A stretch of DNA of 17,728 bases. Origin: RGIG995 sp045635765 (GTDB taxonomy: Bacteria > Bacillota > Clostridia > Oscillospirales > UBA644). The notes below the pieces were generated by a model, which did no database searches, was not told the DNA's origin, and worked only from the letters and a program-made list of their open reading frames with translations. A program made the position numbers and the translations under genes. Below, in pieces: positions 6,413-13,750 of the stretch (positions within the stretch are counted from its first letter, which is position 1; each line of letters begins with the position of its first letter). The DNA lies in the NCBI GenBank assembly GCA_045635765.1, contig JAZTWH010000083.1, positions 1 through 17,728 of the forward strand, written 5' to 3'.

Positions 6413-8566
6413 ATGCCACAGTACGAACAAAAAATTACCGATACTCTTGAGCTGAACTATATGCCTTACGCCATGTCGGTCATCGTCTCCCGTGCCATTC
6501 CCGAAATCGACGGCTTTAAGCCCGCCCATCGGAAATTGCTTTACACCATGTACAAAATGGGGCTGATCAACGGCCATCTGACCAAATCCGCCAATGTGGT
6601 TGGTCAAACCATGCGTCTCAATCCCCACGGAGACGCGGCCATTTACGATACCATGGTCCGTCTGACTCGGGGACACGAAGCCTTGCTCCATCCCTTTGTG
6701 GAGTCTAAGGGCAATTTCGGCAAGCATACCTCCCGGGATACGGCATACGCCGCCCCCCGTTATACGGAGGTAAAGCTGGATGGCTTTGCGGCGGAATTGT
6801 TCAACGAAATTGATCACGATACGGTGGATATGGTGGATAATTACGACGGAACCATGAAGGAACCGTCCTTGTTGCCCGTGACCTTCCCCAATATTCTGGT
6901 CAACCCCAATCAAGGGGTTGCGGTAGGCATGGCCACCAATATCTGCTCCTTTAATCTCACGGAGATCTGCAATACTACCATTGAACTTCTGAAAAATAAG
7001 GATCACGACATTCTTATGACCCTCACGGCTCCCGATTTTCCTTCCGGAGCTCAGTTGATCTACGATGCCGACGCACTGCGTAATATTTACGAGACCGGCT
7101 CCGGGTCCTTCCGTCTACGGTCCAAGTACCGTTACGACAAAAAGGGAAACTGCATAGAAATCTACGAAATTCCCTACAATACCACCATCGAGGCCTGTCA
7201 GGATAAGATCGAGGAACTGGTCAAGTTGGGGAAAATCAAAGAGATCTCTTATATGCGGGATGAGACCGACATCAACGGTCTGAAGCTGACCATCGACTTG
7301 AAGCGGGGAACCAACCCCGATGCGTTGATGCAAAAGCTGTATAAAATGACTCCCCTGGAATCCTCTTTTTCCTGCAATTTCAACATCCTTGTGGGATATT
7401 CTCCCCGGGTGATGGGTGTTCGGGAGATTCTGAACGAATGGATCGCCTTCCGGGTGGAATGTATCCGTCGGGCAACCTTCTACGATATCGGAAAGAAGAA
7501 AGAGTACCTTCATCTTTTGCATGGCTTGCGGAAAATCCTTCTCGATATTGATGAGGCTATCCGTATTATCCGCCAAACCGAGGAAGCCTCCGACGTTATT
7601 CCCAATCTGATGATCGGGTTCGGAATCGATCAGGTCCAGGCGGAATACGTGGCGGAAATTAAATTGCGGAATCTGAACCGGGAATACATCCTGAACAAAA
7701 CCGCCGAAACCGACGCCTTGGCCGAAGAGATTGAAGATCTGGAAGATCTTTTGAACAAGCCCAAACGCATCCACAAATTAATGATCAAGCAGTTGCAGGA
7801 AATTTCCAAAAAATACGGAAAACCCAGAAAGACTCAATTGCTGTACCCCGATGAGATCGAAGAGATCGTCGAGGAAGAAAAGGTGGACGATTACGCCGTC
7901 ACCTTCTTCCTTTCCAAGGCGGGATATTTTAAGAAAATTACCCCTCTGTCTCTGCGTATGGGTGGAGAACAGAAATACAAGGAAGGGGACGAGCTTCTTT
8001 GCTCCATCGATTCCAATAATGGGGCAGAGCTGCTGATTTTCACCGATAAACAGCAGGTTTACAAGTGCAGGGCCGTCGAGTTTACAGATTCCAAAGCCAG
8101 CGTTTTGGGGGAATTTTTGCCCCAACGGCTGGGGTTTGACGCCAACGAAATTCCCGTGGCCATGTTCGCAACGGGGGACTACTCCGGCCATTTGGTCTTT
8201 TTCTTTGCCAACGGCAAAGGGGTCCGGGTTCCTTTGAGTGCGTATGAAACCAAGCAAAATCGCAAGAAGCTGGTCAACGCCTATTCCGACGCCTCCCCCC
8301 TGGTTGCGGTCTATCACATCCGGGAGGAAGCCGAGTTCTATCTTCGCACCTCCAATAACCGGCACATTCTCCTTCGCTCGTCTCTGATTCCCGAGAAGGT
8401 CACGAAGAGTGCAAACGGCGTAACACTCTTGTCGGTGAAAGGAAAGAATACCCTGGAGTTTGCCGGCCCCTACCTTTCCGGGACCTTTGTCAAGCCCGAA
8501 GGATACCGGGTATCCTCCATCCCCGTCTCCGGATTTCTTTTAAAAGAAGCGGACAAAAAGAAATAA
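6413..8566 (+). CDS. parC: Type IIA DNA topoisomerase, A (cleavage/religation) subunit, divergent ParC/GyrA homologue
   Basis: DNA-cleaving subunit of the same enzyme. 717 aa. The breakage-reunion domain has RAIPEIDGFKPAHRKLLY (27-44; the common R-D-G is reduced to D-G), NPHGDAAIYDTMVRL (70-84), GNFGKHTSRD, and AAPRYTEVKL with catalytic Tyr117. A coiled-coil region follows (about 440-480). The C-terminal region from about 490 looks like a partial beta-pinwheel. No QRRGGKG-type GyrA box is seen, which argues for topoisomerase IV-like decatenation or relaxation rather than negative supercoiling (inference). The quinolone Ser position (Ser83 in E. coli GyrA) is Ala75; the Asp87 position is kept (D79). 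It starts 18 nt after the B subunit behind AGGAGGGAGGAGG, so the two are co-translated from one operon. A perfect terminator follows the stop. Confidence 0.87.
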   Translation: MPQYEQKITDTLELNYMPYAMSVIVSRAIPEIDGFKPAHRKLLYTMYKMGLINGHLTKSANVVGQTMRLNPHGDAAIYDTMVRLTRGHEALLHPFVESKGNFGKHTSRDTAYAAPRYTEVKLDGFAAELFNEIDHDTVDMVDNYDGTMKEPSLLPVTFPNILVNPNQGVAVGMATNICSFNLTEICNTTIELLKNKDHDILMTLTAPDFPSGAQLIYDADALRNIYETGSGSFRLRSKYRYDKKGNCIEIYEIPYNTTIEACQDKIEELVKLGKIKEISYMRDETDINGLKLTIDLKRGTNPDALMQKLYKMTPLESSFSCNFNILVGYSPRVMGVREILNEWIAFRVECIRRATFYDIGKKKEYLHLLHGLRKILLDIDEAIRIIRQTEEASDVIPNLMIGFGIDQVQAEYVAEIKLRNLNREYILNKTAETDALAEEIEDLEDLLNKPKRIHKLMIKQLQEISKKYGKPRKTQLLYPDEIEEIVEEEKVDDYAVTFFLSKAGYFKKITPLSLRMGGEQKYKEGDELLCSIDSNNGAELLIFTDKQQVYKCRAVEFTDSKASVLGEFLPQRLGFDANEIPVAMFATGDYSGHLVFFFANGKGVRVPLSAYETKQNRKKLVNAYSDASPLVAVYHIREEAEFYLRTSNNRHILLRSSLIPEKVTKSANGVTLLSVKGKNTLEFAGPYLSGTFVKPEGYRVSSIPVSGFLLKEADKKK

Positions 8567-8573
8567 AAAATCA

Positions 8574-8608
8574 GGAATCCCATCTCGAAAAGATGGGATT
8601 CCGTTTTT
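8574..8608. terminator. Bidirectional intrinsic terminator between the topoisomerase operon and the ywaF-like gene
   Basis: Perfect 12-bp stem: GGAATCCCATCT (8574-8585) and AGATGGGATTCC (8591-8602), with loop CGAAA. GTTTTT follows on the plus strand. On the minus strand the stem is followed by TGATTTTTTATTT, so it can also end the convergent membrane-protein gene. Confidence 0.92.
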
Positions 8609-8614
8609 CGGTAT

Positions 8615-9535
8615 TCAGTTTTTTACAAGCTCCTTGCAGGAATCTTCTTCCTCCGCGAGGGCCACGGTTTCGTTGTTTTCCTTGACATATTCTCTCTCCG
8701 CCAAGGACTCCGGCACCGATTTTTCCCCGTCTTTTATTTTATTGACGGTTTTGATGACCGCCATGGCAATGAGAAGCACAAGATAGGACGCCAAGGTAAA
8801 GGCCGCTATGTAAATGATTAGGCACCAGGGGTACGGCACGTATTGCTGTACGATGGAATAGACCGGAAGAGAGGGGGCCTCGTGGGGGCTAACGAAGAAC
8901 ATATTGAAGGTTTCTCCTCCCGTGAACCCCGTGTAATGAGCCAATTCGTTGAAGATAACGGCCAATCCCACGGCCGGAGCAAAAACGGTCAGGGCTCTTA
9001 AAACGGTAAAGTGCTCGGCCTTGACGTAGCCGGTTCCCAACAAGAAAATTCCGATGGAAAGCATGGTTCCGTGACAGATCATGGTCTGGATGTTAATTCC
9101 CGCCGTTTCCGTAAATACATCTCCCGGGTAGATCATTACGCACAGCCCCGCAAAGACGGAGTAGGTGGCCAAAAAAGAGCAGAGGGCATCGTGCACTTTT
9201 CCTTTGGGCAGAATCCCCGCCAAAAGCCCCACGTACATGGGCATGGAGCAGAATTGCCAGGGGAAGGCGTACCATTGAAAATCCGCTTCGATTCCTCCGG
9301 CCGAAGGCGTAAAGGTATAATTGATCTGCTTGTAGATTTCAAGAATCGTCACGATAACGGAAATGACCAGCAGTACGGTGCGGACCTGCTTTGGCGTGGG
9401 TTTTTTCAGCGTGATGCACAAAATTACGCCCAAGGCGATGGACAACGCAAAGCAAAGAACGTGAAACCAGCCGTACAACCCTGGCCGTGCCATTTGTGTG
9501 TCAAGCAACTCCAATAAGGTTTTTAAAAATTCCAT
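8615..9535 (-). CDS. Integral membrane protein, YwaF/TMEM164-like (TIGR02206 type)
   Basis: 306 aa from the ATG. About seven hydrophobic segments are visible (roughly 20-42, 52-70, 88-106, 115-135, 150-172, 180-198 and 235-265), then a charged C-terminal tail rich in Glu and Lys (residues 270-306). The segment AFPWQFCSMPMYVGLLAG and the following KGKVHDALCSFLATY are what I associate with YwaF-like proteins, a family without an established bacterial function. The start was placed at ATG 9535 because GAGGGG lies 5 nt upstream; an in-frame TTG 15 nt earlier overlaps that site. It is a single-gene unit with its own promoter and ends at the shared terminator at 8574-8608. Confidence 0.72.
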   Translation of the reverse strand: MEFLKTLLELLDTQMARPGLYGWFHVLCFALSIALGVILCITLKKPTPKQVRTVLLVISVIVTILEIYKQINYTFTPSAGGIEADFQWYAFPWQFCSMPMYVGLLAGILPKGKVHDALCSFLATYSVFAGLCVMIYPGDVFTETAGINIQTMICHGTMLSIGIFLLGTGYVKAEHFTVLRALTVFAPAVGLAVIFNELAHYTGFTGGETFNMFFVSPHEAPSLPVYSIVQQYVPYPWCLIIYIAAFTLASYLVLLIAMAVIKTVNKIKDGEKSVPESLAEREYVKENNETVALAEEEDSCKELVKN

Positions 9536-9570
9536 AGAGCCCCCTCGCAAATCTAAAATCTCTTAAGTAT

Positions 9571-9599
9571 ATTATACTACAGAAATTCTTAAGATTCAA
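9571..9599 (-). promoter_or_regulatory. Promoter of the ywaF-like gene
   Basis: On the minus strand, TTGAAT (9599-9594), 17-nt spacer, TATAAT (9576-9571). The leader to the ATG is about 30 nt. Direct repeats lie in and just upstream of it. Confidence 0.7.
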
Positions 9600-9628
9600 C
9601 AGGTAAAATTCTTACGATTTTCTTACGA
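9586..9628. repeat. Three short direct repeats in and upstream of the ywaF-like promoter
   Basis: TTCTTACGA occurs at 9620-9628 and 9609-9617 (11-bp step). TTCTTAAGA occurs at 9586-9594 (23-bp step), inside the promoter spacer. Steps near one and two helical turns suggest a regulator binding one face of the DNA; which regulator is unknown. Confidence 0.35.
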
Positions 9629-9698
9629 ATTTGACAAAATTTCCTCCCAAACACCTCTAATCATGGATAAATGGAAAAATGAACTTCAAAATTGATTC

Positions 9699-9745
9699 AA
9701 AAAAGGAGAGAACAAAAGGGCTGGCCCGTAATGCTCTCTCTTTTT
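9699..9745 (-). terminator. Candidate terminator of pfkA
   Basis: On the minus strand, GAGAGA (9739-9734) pairs with TCTCTC (9711-9706) around a long loop that can form a small inner GGG/CCC stem, followed by CTTTTTT. It lies about 45 bp past the pfkA stop. The T-run on the plus side (9741-9746) could act the other way. Confidence 0.5.
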
Positions 9746-9789
9746 TCTATTTATTTCATTAACCGTAGATGTTGCTGAAGGGATTTCGG

Positions 9790-10803
9790 TTAAATGCTGA
9801 CCATATTGGCAATGTTGTAACGGTCGATGTCAAATTCTTTGGTCATTTTCAGGGCTTCCGTAATATCCATATCAATGATATGATTGTTCTGCATGACCAC
9901 GACCCGATTGGATTTCCCGTCCCTGAGCAGTTCCGCACAGCGGCAGCCCATTTCCGTTGCAATGTAGCGGTCCCTTGCGGTGGGAGACCCTCCCCGCTGA
10001 ATGTGACCGAGGATGGTAATGCGACATTCTACGCCACTCATTTCTCCCAATTTCTTTGCAAATTTAGATGCACTCGTAATCCCCAGAGAGGCGAGATAGT
10101 CGTAGTTCTTGTTATTTTCTACGTTGGCAAAAATGCCTTCGCTGACCACGATCATAAAGTTTTTCTTTCCGATGGCTTCTCCCTTTTTAACTTTTTGGGA
10201 AACCTCTTCCATGGTAAAGGGAACCTCGGGAACCAAGGTGTACGTAGCCCCTGCGGCGATGCCGACGTCTACGGCAACCCATCCAGCATTGCGGCCCATG
10301 ACCTCAATGACGGAGCAACGGTGGTGAGACGCAGCCGTATCCCGCAGCTTATCTGCCGCTTCCATGGCTACGTTGACCGCAGTGTCAAAGCCGATGGTGT
10401 ATTCGCTGCAGCCAATATCGTTATCGATGGTTCCGGGCATGGCAACGGTGGGAATCCCGTGCTCGGACATATCCCGGGCACCCCGGAAGGAACCGTCTCC
10501 GCCGATTACCACAAGACCTTCGATTCCAAAATCCTTGCAGGTCTGAACTGCTTTCAGAACGCCTGCTTCTTCCTTAAATTCCAGGCATCTTGCCGTCTGC
10601 AGGAAGGTCCCGCCCCGATCCAAAATGTTGGAAACCGAACGCAGATGAATTTCTGCAATATCTCCTTCAATCAATCCCTGGTAGCCGTTGCGAATGGCCA
10701 TCACGGTCATCCCGTTTGCAATGGCGGTGCGGGTAACGGCACGGATGGCGTTGTTCATTCCCTGACTGTCGCCACCGCTGGTAAGAATACCGATTCGTTT
10801 CAT
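9790..10803 (-). CDS. pfkA: ATP-dependent 6-phosphofructokinase
   Basis: Phosphorylates fructose 6-phosphate to fructose 1,6-bisphosphate, the committed step of glycolysis; cytosolic tetramer. 337 aa against about 320 for the classical enzyme. Numbering matches the Bacillus stearothermophilus enzyme through residue 215: G11 in LTSGGDS, R72, GGDGS 101-105 with G104 (the ATP-type glycine; PPi enzymes have Asp), PGTIDND with catalytic D127, R162, and MGR 169-171. GHIQRGGSPTARDR follows. Effector-site residues R21, R25, R154 and K213 are kept, but 59, 187 and 211 are N, T and I where I recall D, E and R. It starts 36 nt after the htpG stop behind AAAGGA, with no clear promoter of its own, so co-transcription with htpG is likely. 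Confidence 0.95.
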   Translation of the reverse strand: MKRIGILTSGGDSQGMNNAIRAVTRTAIANGMTVMAIRNGYQGLIEGDIAEIHLRSVSNILDRGGTFLQTARCLEFKEEAGVLKAVQTCKDFGIEGLVVIGGDGSFRGARDMSEHGIPTVAMPGTIDNDIGCSEYTIGFDTAVNVAMEAADKLRDTAASHHRCSVIEVMGRNAGWVAVDVGIAAGATYTLVPEVPFTMEEVSQKVKKGEAIGKKNFMIVVSEGIFANVENNKNYDYLASLGITSASKFAKKLGEMSGVECRITILGHIQRGGSPTARDRYIATEMGCRCAELLRDGKSNRVVVMQNNHIIDMDITEALKMTKEFDIDRYNIANMVSI

Positions 10804-10839
10804 GTTCTTCCATTCCTTTTTATCTAAAAATTTATAAGT

Positions 10840-12675
10840 TTATTGAATTCTGCCCAAAATGTCGTAGCTTCCTTCCAGGAGAGCCCCCAGCTCCTCTGCC
10901 GTCAGCTGACGCTGGTTGAGCACCGCAAGCAAGTATAACTGCTTTGCAACCGCCTTTGACGTGTCAGAATCCTTGTCGTCCAAAATCTTCTGAACGATGG
11001 GGTTTTCCGTGTTCAGCACCAGGATCTCCTCCAAGGGAAGGTTCAGATCCTTCATTCCGTAGATCTGGGCCATCTCGTTCATCCGACGAGACTGTTCCGT
11101 AATGTTAAGGATGGCTGGGATGGCAGAATCCTTTAAGGCTGTTTCCTTAACCTTCAGATCCTTTTTTCCCGAGGCCTCGGCAAAGAGGTTCGCCAGGGGA
11201 GAGGCTTGATTTTCTTCTTCTCCGCCCTTTGCAATCTCATCCGTTACGGCGTCGATCCGCTGGAATACCGTATTTTGCTCATTCAGCTCAATTACGTTGA
11301 TGAATTGGGTATCAATCAATTGATCCAGAACCAGGACGGGAATCCCTTGATCCTTGTAGAGCTTTACATAAACCGACTGCTGGGTCAGGTCGGTGGCGTA
11401 ATAGATCTTGCCCTCCACGGCCCCTTCTGTCTTTTTATATTCATTCAGCGTAACGAATTTTCCTTCCGTGGTTTTGAACAGAACGATGTCCTTCATGCGG
11501 TCGTAGAATTTTTTATCCTTGATACAACCGTATTCCACGAAAATTTTGATGTCATCCCAAAAAGACTCGTATTTTTCAAGATCGGTGTTGTGAAGTCCGG
11601 CCAGCTTGTCGCAGACCTTCTTTACGATGTGGGCAGAAATTTTCTTGACGTAATCGCTGTCTTGCAAATAAGAACGGGAAACGTTCAGGGGAAGCTCCGG
11701 GCAGTCCAAAACTCCCTTCAGCATCAGCAGATAATCGGGAAGAATCTCCTTGATGTTGTCGGAAACGAAGACCCGATTGTAAAACAGCTTTACCTCTCCC
11801 TCCAAGCTCCGATATTCGTTGCCCAGACGGGGGAAATACAAAATTCCCTTAAAATTAAGCGGATAATCAGCGTTGATGTGGATGTGGAACAGCGGATCCT
11901 GATTGTCCCAAAAGACCTTATGATAGAATTGATCGTAGTCCTCGTCGCGAACCTCGTTGGGCATTTTTTGCCACAGGGGCTCTACGTCGTTGATGGGCTT
12001 GGGAGTCTCCGGCTCCGTTGCTCCGTCCCCCTCTTTGGGAGGTTCTGCCGAATCCCCAGCATCCGTGAAATAAATGGGGAAGGGCAAAAATCCGCAATAT
12101 TTGGACAGGATCCCCTTTAATTTTTCCCCTTCGAGAAATTCTTTTTCTTCCTCGGTCACGTGAAGAATGATCTTCGTTCCCCGGCCCGTGCGGTCGCTTT
12201 CGCCCATTTCAAATTCGCCGTCTTCATTGCAGGCCCAATGAACGGCCGGAGCACCGGTGTAGGAACGGGTGTGGAGTTCCACCGTGTCCGCAACCATAAA
12301 AGAAGAATAAAATCCAAGACCAAAATGCCCGATGATTCCGTCGGAAGAGGCGTTTTCATACTTCTGAAGAAAATCCAAGGCTCCCGAGAGGGCAATTTGG
12401 TTGATGTATTGTTTCACTTCCTCCTCGGTCATTCCGATTCCGTTATCTTCTACGGTGATGGTCTTTTCGTCCTTATTCACCGTGACGTCGATTCGGTAAT
12501 CCCCTTCGATCCCCGTGGCTTGCCCCACGGCAACCAAATGCTTTAACTTGGTTTCCGCGTCTGCCGCGTTGGATACGATCTCCCGAAGAAATATTTCTTT
12601 ATCAGAGTAAAGCCAACGTTTAATGATCGGAAAAATATGCTCGGTCTGTACCGAAATTCCACCCTTTTCAGCCAT
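10840..12675 (-). CDS. htpG: Hsp90-family molecular chaperone HtpG
   Basis: ATP-driven homodimeric chaperone that helps client proteins fold in the cytosol. 611 aa, close to the usual 620-635. The GHKL ATPase has REIVSNAADA (E32, N36, D39; the Ser of the usual NASDA is Ala), EDNGIGM (D77), GHFGLGFYSSFMVA (116-129) and GRGTKIILHV (164-173). A Pro/Glu-rich acidic linker (about 206-228) separates it from the middle domain, which starts PLWQKMPNEVRDEDYDQFYH. The C-terminal dimerisation part ends DILGRIQ, without the eukaryotic MEEVD. AAGGA about 10 nt upstream supports the start, and a consensus promoter lies just beyond. No CIRCE inverted repeat is seen upstream. pfkA follows at 36 nt. Confidence 0.95.
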   Translation of the reverse strand: MAEKGGISVQTEHIFPIIKRWLYSDKEIFLREIVSNAADAETKLKHLVAVGQATGIEGDYRIDVTVNKDEKTITVEDNGIGMTEEEVKQYINQIALSGALDFLQKYENASSDGIIGHFGLGFYSSFMVADTVELHTRSYTGAPAVHWACNEDGEFEMGESDRTGRGTKIILHVTEEEKEFLEGEKLKGILSKYCGFLPFPIYFTDAGDSAEPPKEGDGATEPETPKPINDVEPLWQKMPNEVRDEDYDQFYHKVFWDNQDPLFHIHINADYPLNFKGILYFPRLGNEYRSLEGEVKLFYNRVFVSDNIKEILPDYLLMLKGVLDCPELPLNVSRSYLQDSDYVKKISAHIVKKVCDKLAGLHNTDLEKYESFWDDIKIFVEYGCIKDKKFYDRMKDIVLFKTTEGKFVTLNEYKKTEGAVEGKIYYATDLTQQSVYVKLYKDQGIPVLVLDQLIDTQFINVIELNEQNTVFQRIDAVTDEIAKGGEEENQASPLANLFAEASGKKDLKVKETALKDSAIPAILNITEQSRRMNEMAQIYGMKDLNLPLEEILVLNTENPIVQKILDDKDSDTSKAVAKQLYLLAVLNQRQLTAEELGALLEGSYDILGRIQ

Positions 12676-12723
12676 AATACGCTTTTCCTTCCGCTATCAG
12701 TACGATTATAGGATTCAAAAAAT

Positions 12724-12752
12724 ATTATATACTAATTTTACCTCATTGTCAA
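12724..12752 (-). promoter_or_regulatory. Consensus sigma-A promoter of htpG-pfkA
   Basis: On the minus strand, TTGACA (12752-12747), 17-nt spacer, TATAAT (12729-12724). Both hexamers match the sigma-A consensus exactly. The leader is about 40 nt. Confidence 0.85.
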
Positions 12753-12874
12753 GGGCGTAAACAAAATTTTCGCAAATTTTCGTACTTTTGTCTTTTTCCC
12801 ATAAAATAAATGCCCAGGCATCCGATGAATCCTTCTTTGCGGGGCAAGGTACAGTGCTTTTTCAGGAAATCGTA

Positions 12875-12902
12875 TTGTATTGTTAAATTGTTGTGATATA
12901 AT
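12875..12902 (+). promoter_or_regulatory. Extended -10 promoter with no gene behind it (candidate RNA promoter)
   Basis: TTGTAT (12875-12880), 16-nt spacer, TATAAT (12897-12902), with TGA directly before the -10. It points right into a region without a credible reading frame. It is therefore the likely promoter of the candidate RNA described next. Confidence 0.5.
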
Positions 12903-12907
12903 TAAGA

Positions 12908-13090
12908 GGAGTCATCGGAAATCTCGGACGTTTGCTGTTTTGCCAAGATGTTTGTTCCCCATCGGGACCATGCTGCCGTCCAGTCTATACTGATCGATTG
13001 GAAACGGGTCGTCGGTTAAACCCTTCATAAGGATGCGTAAATTAAGTCAAGTAAAATGATGCCCTCGCCGAAAGTCAGCGGGGGCATCGT
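12908..13090 (+). ncRNA. Candidate structured small RNA, family unknown
   Basis: The 441-bp gap between htpG and the PAP2 gene holds, on the plus strand, a promoter and then about 180 bp without a credible gene. The sequence can fold locally. 12954-12958 pairs with 12964-12968. CCGT+CCA (12976-12982) pairs with TGG+ACGG (12999-13007) with a two-A bulge. CCTT-CAT-AAGG lies at 13022-13032, and an 11-bp hairpin lies at 13058-13088. I considered 6S RNA, SRP RNA, tmRNA, RNase P RNA and a T-box leader and saw none of their sequence hallmarks. The 3' end is uncertain because the last hairpin lacks a T-run on this strand. The rest of the gap (12753-12874) shows nothing I can assign. Confidence 0.3.
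13051..13090 (-). terminator. Terminator hairpin downstream of the PAP2 gene
   Basis: On the minus strand GATGCCCCCGC (13088-13078) pairs with GCGAGGGCATC (13068-13058) through 11 bp (one G-T) around a 9-nt loop, then ATTTTAC. It lies about 30 bp past the PAP2 stop. It may also stop the opposing candidate RNA. Confidence 0.6.
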
Positions 13091-13117
13091 CATATTCCGT
13101 TGTAATCGTGTCAATAA

Positions 13118-13738
13118 TTAAATGTGCTCAATGGTGTGCTTTTTGAAAAGCTTGTTCCATGCCTTTACCGCCAGCTTTTCCAGCCAACGTCTCCACAGGA
13201 AGAAGGCGATCAGTGCACTGAGGGTTCCCAAAATCGCACCTGCCATAATATCCGTGGGGAAGTGAACGTACACGTAAAGGCGGGAAAAGGCAATCAGGCA
13301 TGCCAAAATCAGTGCGGGAATTCCCCACTTGCGATTGTAAAGCAGAATGGAGACCGCCGACGCAAAGGAAGATCCGGTGTGCCCCGAGGGGAAGGAGAAT
13401 TGGCTAGGACGGGAGATGAGCAAACTGTCTCCGTCCAGCAGAGCTCCCGGCGTGTCGAAGGGGCGGGGGCGTTCCACCACTTTTTTAATAATTTCGTTGC
13501 CGAAAATCGTGGTGATGATTAGTCCCAAGGCCATGGTAATTCCAATTTTCCGGGTTTTTTTGAAACATAGAAGGACAAGGGCAATGGCAATCCAGATCAG
13601 CCCCGCATCGCCCAGCTTTGTGATGACAGTAAACACCGAATCCAAAAAGGGATTGTGCCAGCTTTGGATCCAGTTGTCCACAGCCAGATCCCAATCGGTG
13701 ATCCACTGGGGAAAGGGGATCGTCAAAAGGTTTGGCAT
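13118..13738 (-). CDS. PAP2-family membrane phosphatase (lipid/undecaprenyl-diphosphate phosphatase type)
   Basis: 206 aa with about five to six membrane segments. The three PAP2 motifs are complete: K-x6-RP at K85-P93 (KKVVERPRP), PSGH at 117-120, and SR-x5-H-x3-D at S152-D163 (SRLYVYVHFPTD). The active site should face outside the membrane and remove phosphate from a lipid carrier such as undecaprenyl pyrophosphate or from phosphatidic acid or PG phosphate; the substrate cannot be fixed from sequence. The tail from about residue 180 is basic. It begins 12 nt after the stop of the nucleoside-phosphorylase-like gene, and its AAGGAG site overlaps that stop codon, so the two form an operon. A hairpin follows the gene. 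Confidence 0.88.
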   Translation of the reverse strand: MPNLLTIPFPQWITDWDLAVDNWIQSWHNPFLDSVFTVITKLGDAGLIWIAIALVLLCFKKTRKIGITMALGLIITTIFGNEIIKKVVERPRPFDTPGALLDGDSLLISRPSQFSFPSGHTGSSFASAVSILLYNRKWGIPALILACLIAFSRLYVYVHFPTDIMAGAILGTLSALIAFFLWRRWLEKLAVKAWNKLFKKHTIEHI

Positions 13739-13750
13739 TGTACGATCTCC

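Noticed and set aside
5159..7006. 615-aa open frame on the minus strand opposite the topoisomerase genes
   Set aside because: It spans two clearly recognisable genes and their junction on the other strand, shows no family motifs and has no ribosome binding site; it arises from codon bias.
12948..13019. 23-residue frame MFVPHRDHAAV... in the candidate RNA
   Set aside because: No ribosome binding site upstream, and the AGGAG at 12907 is too far away; it does not resemble a known leader peptide.
12908..13090. Firm assignment as 6S RNA
   Set aside because: The ends cannot be paired beyond about four bases and I could not build the long helix with a central bubble, so only an unnamed RNA candidate is reported.
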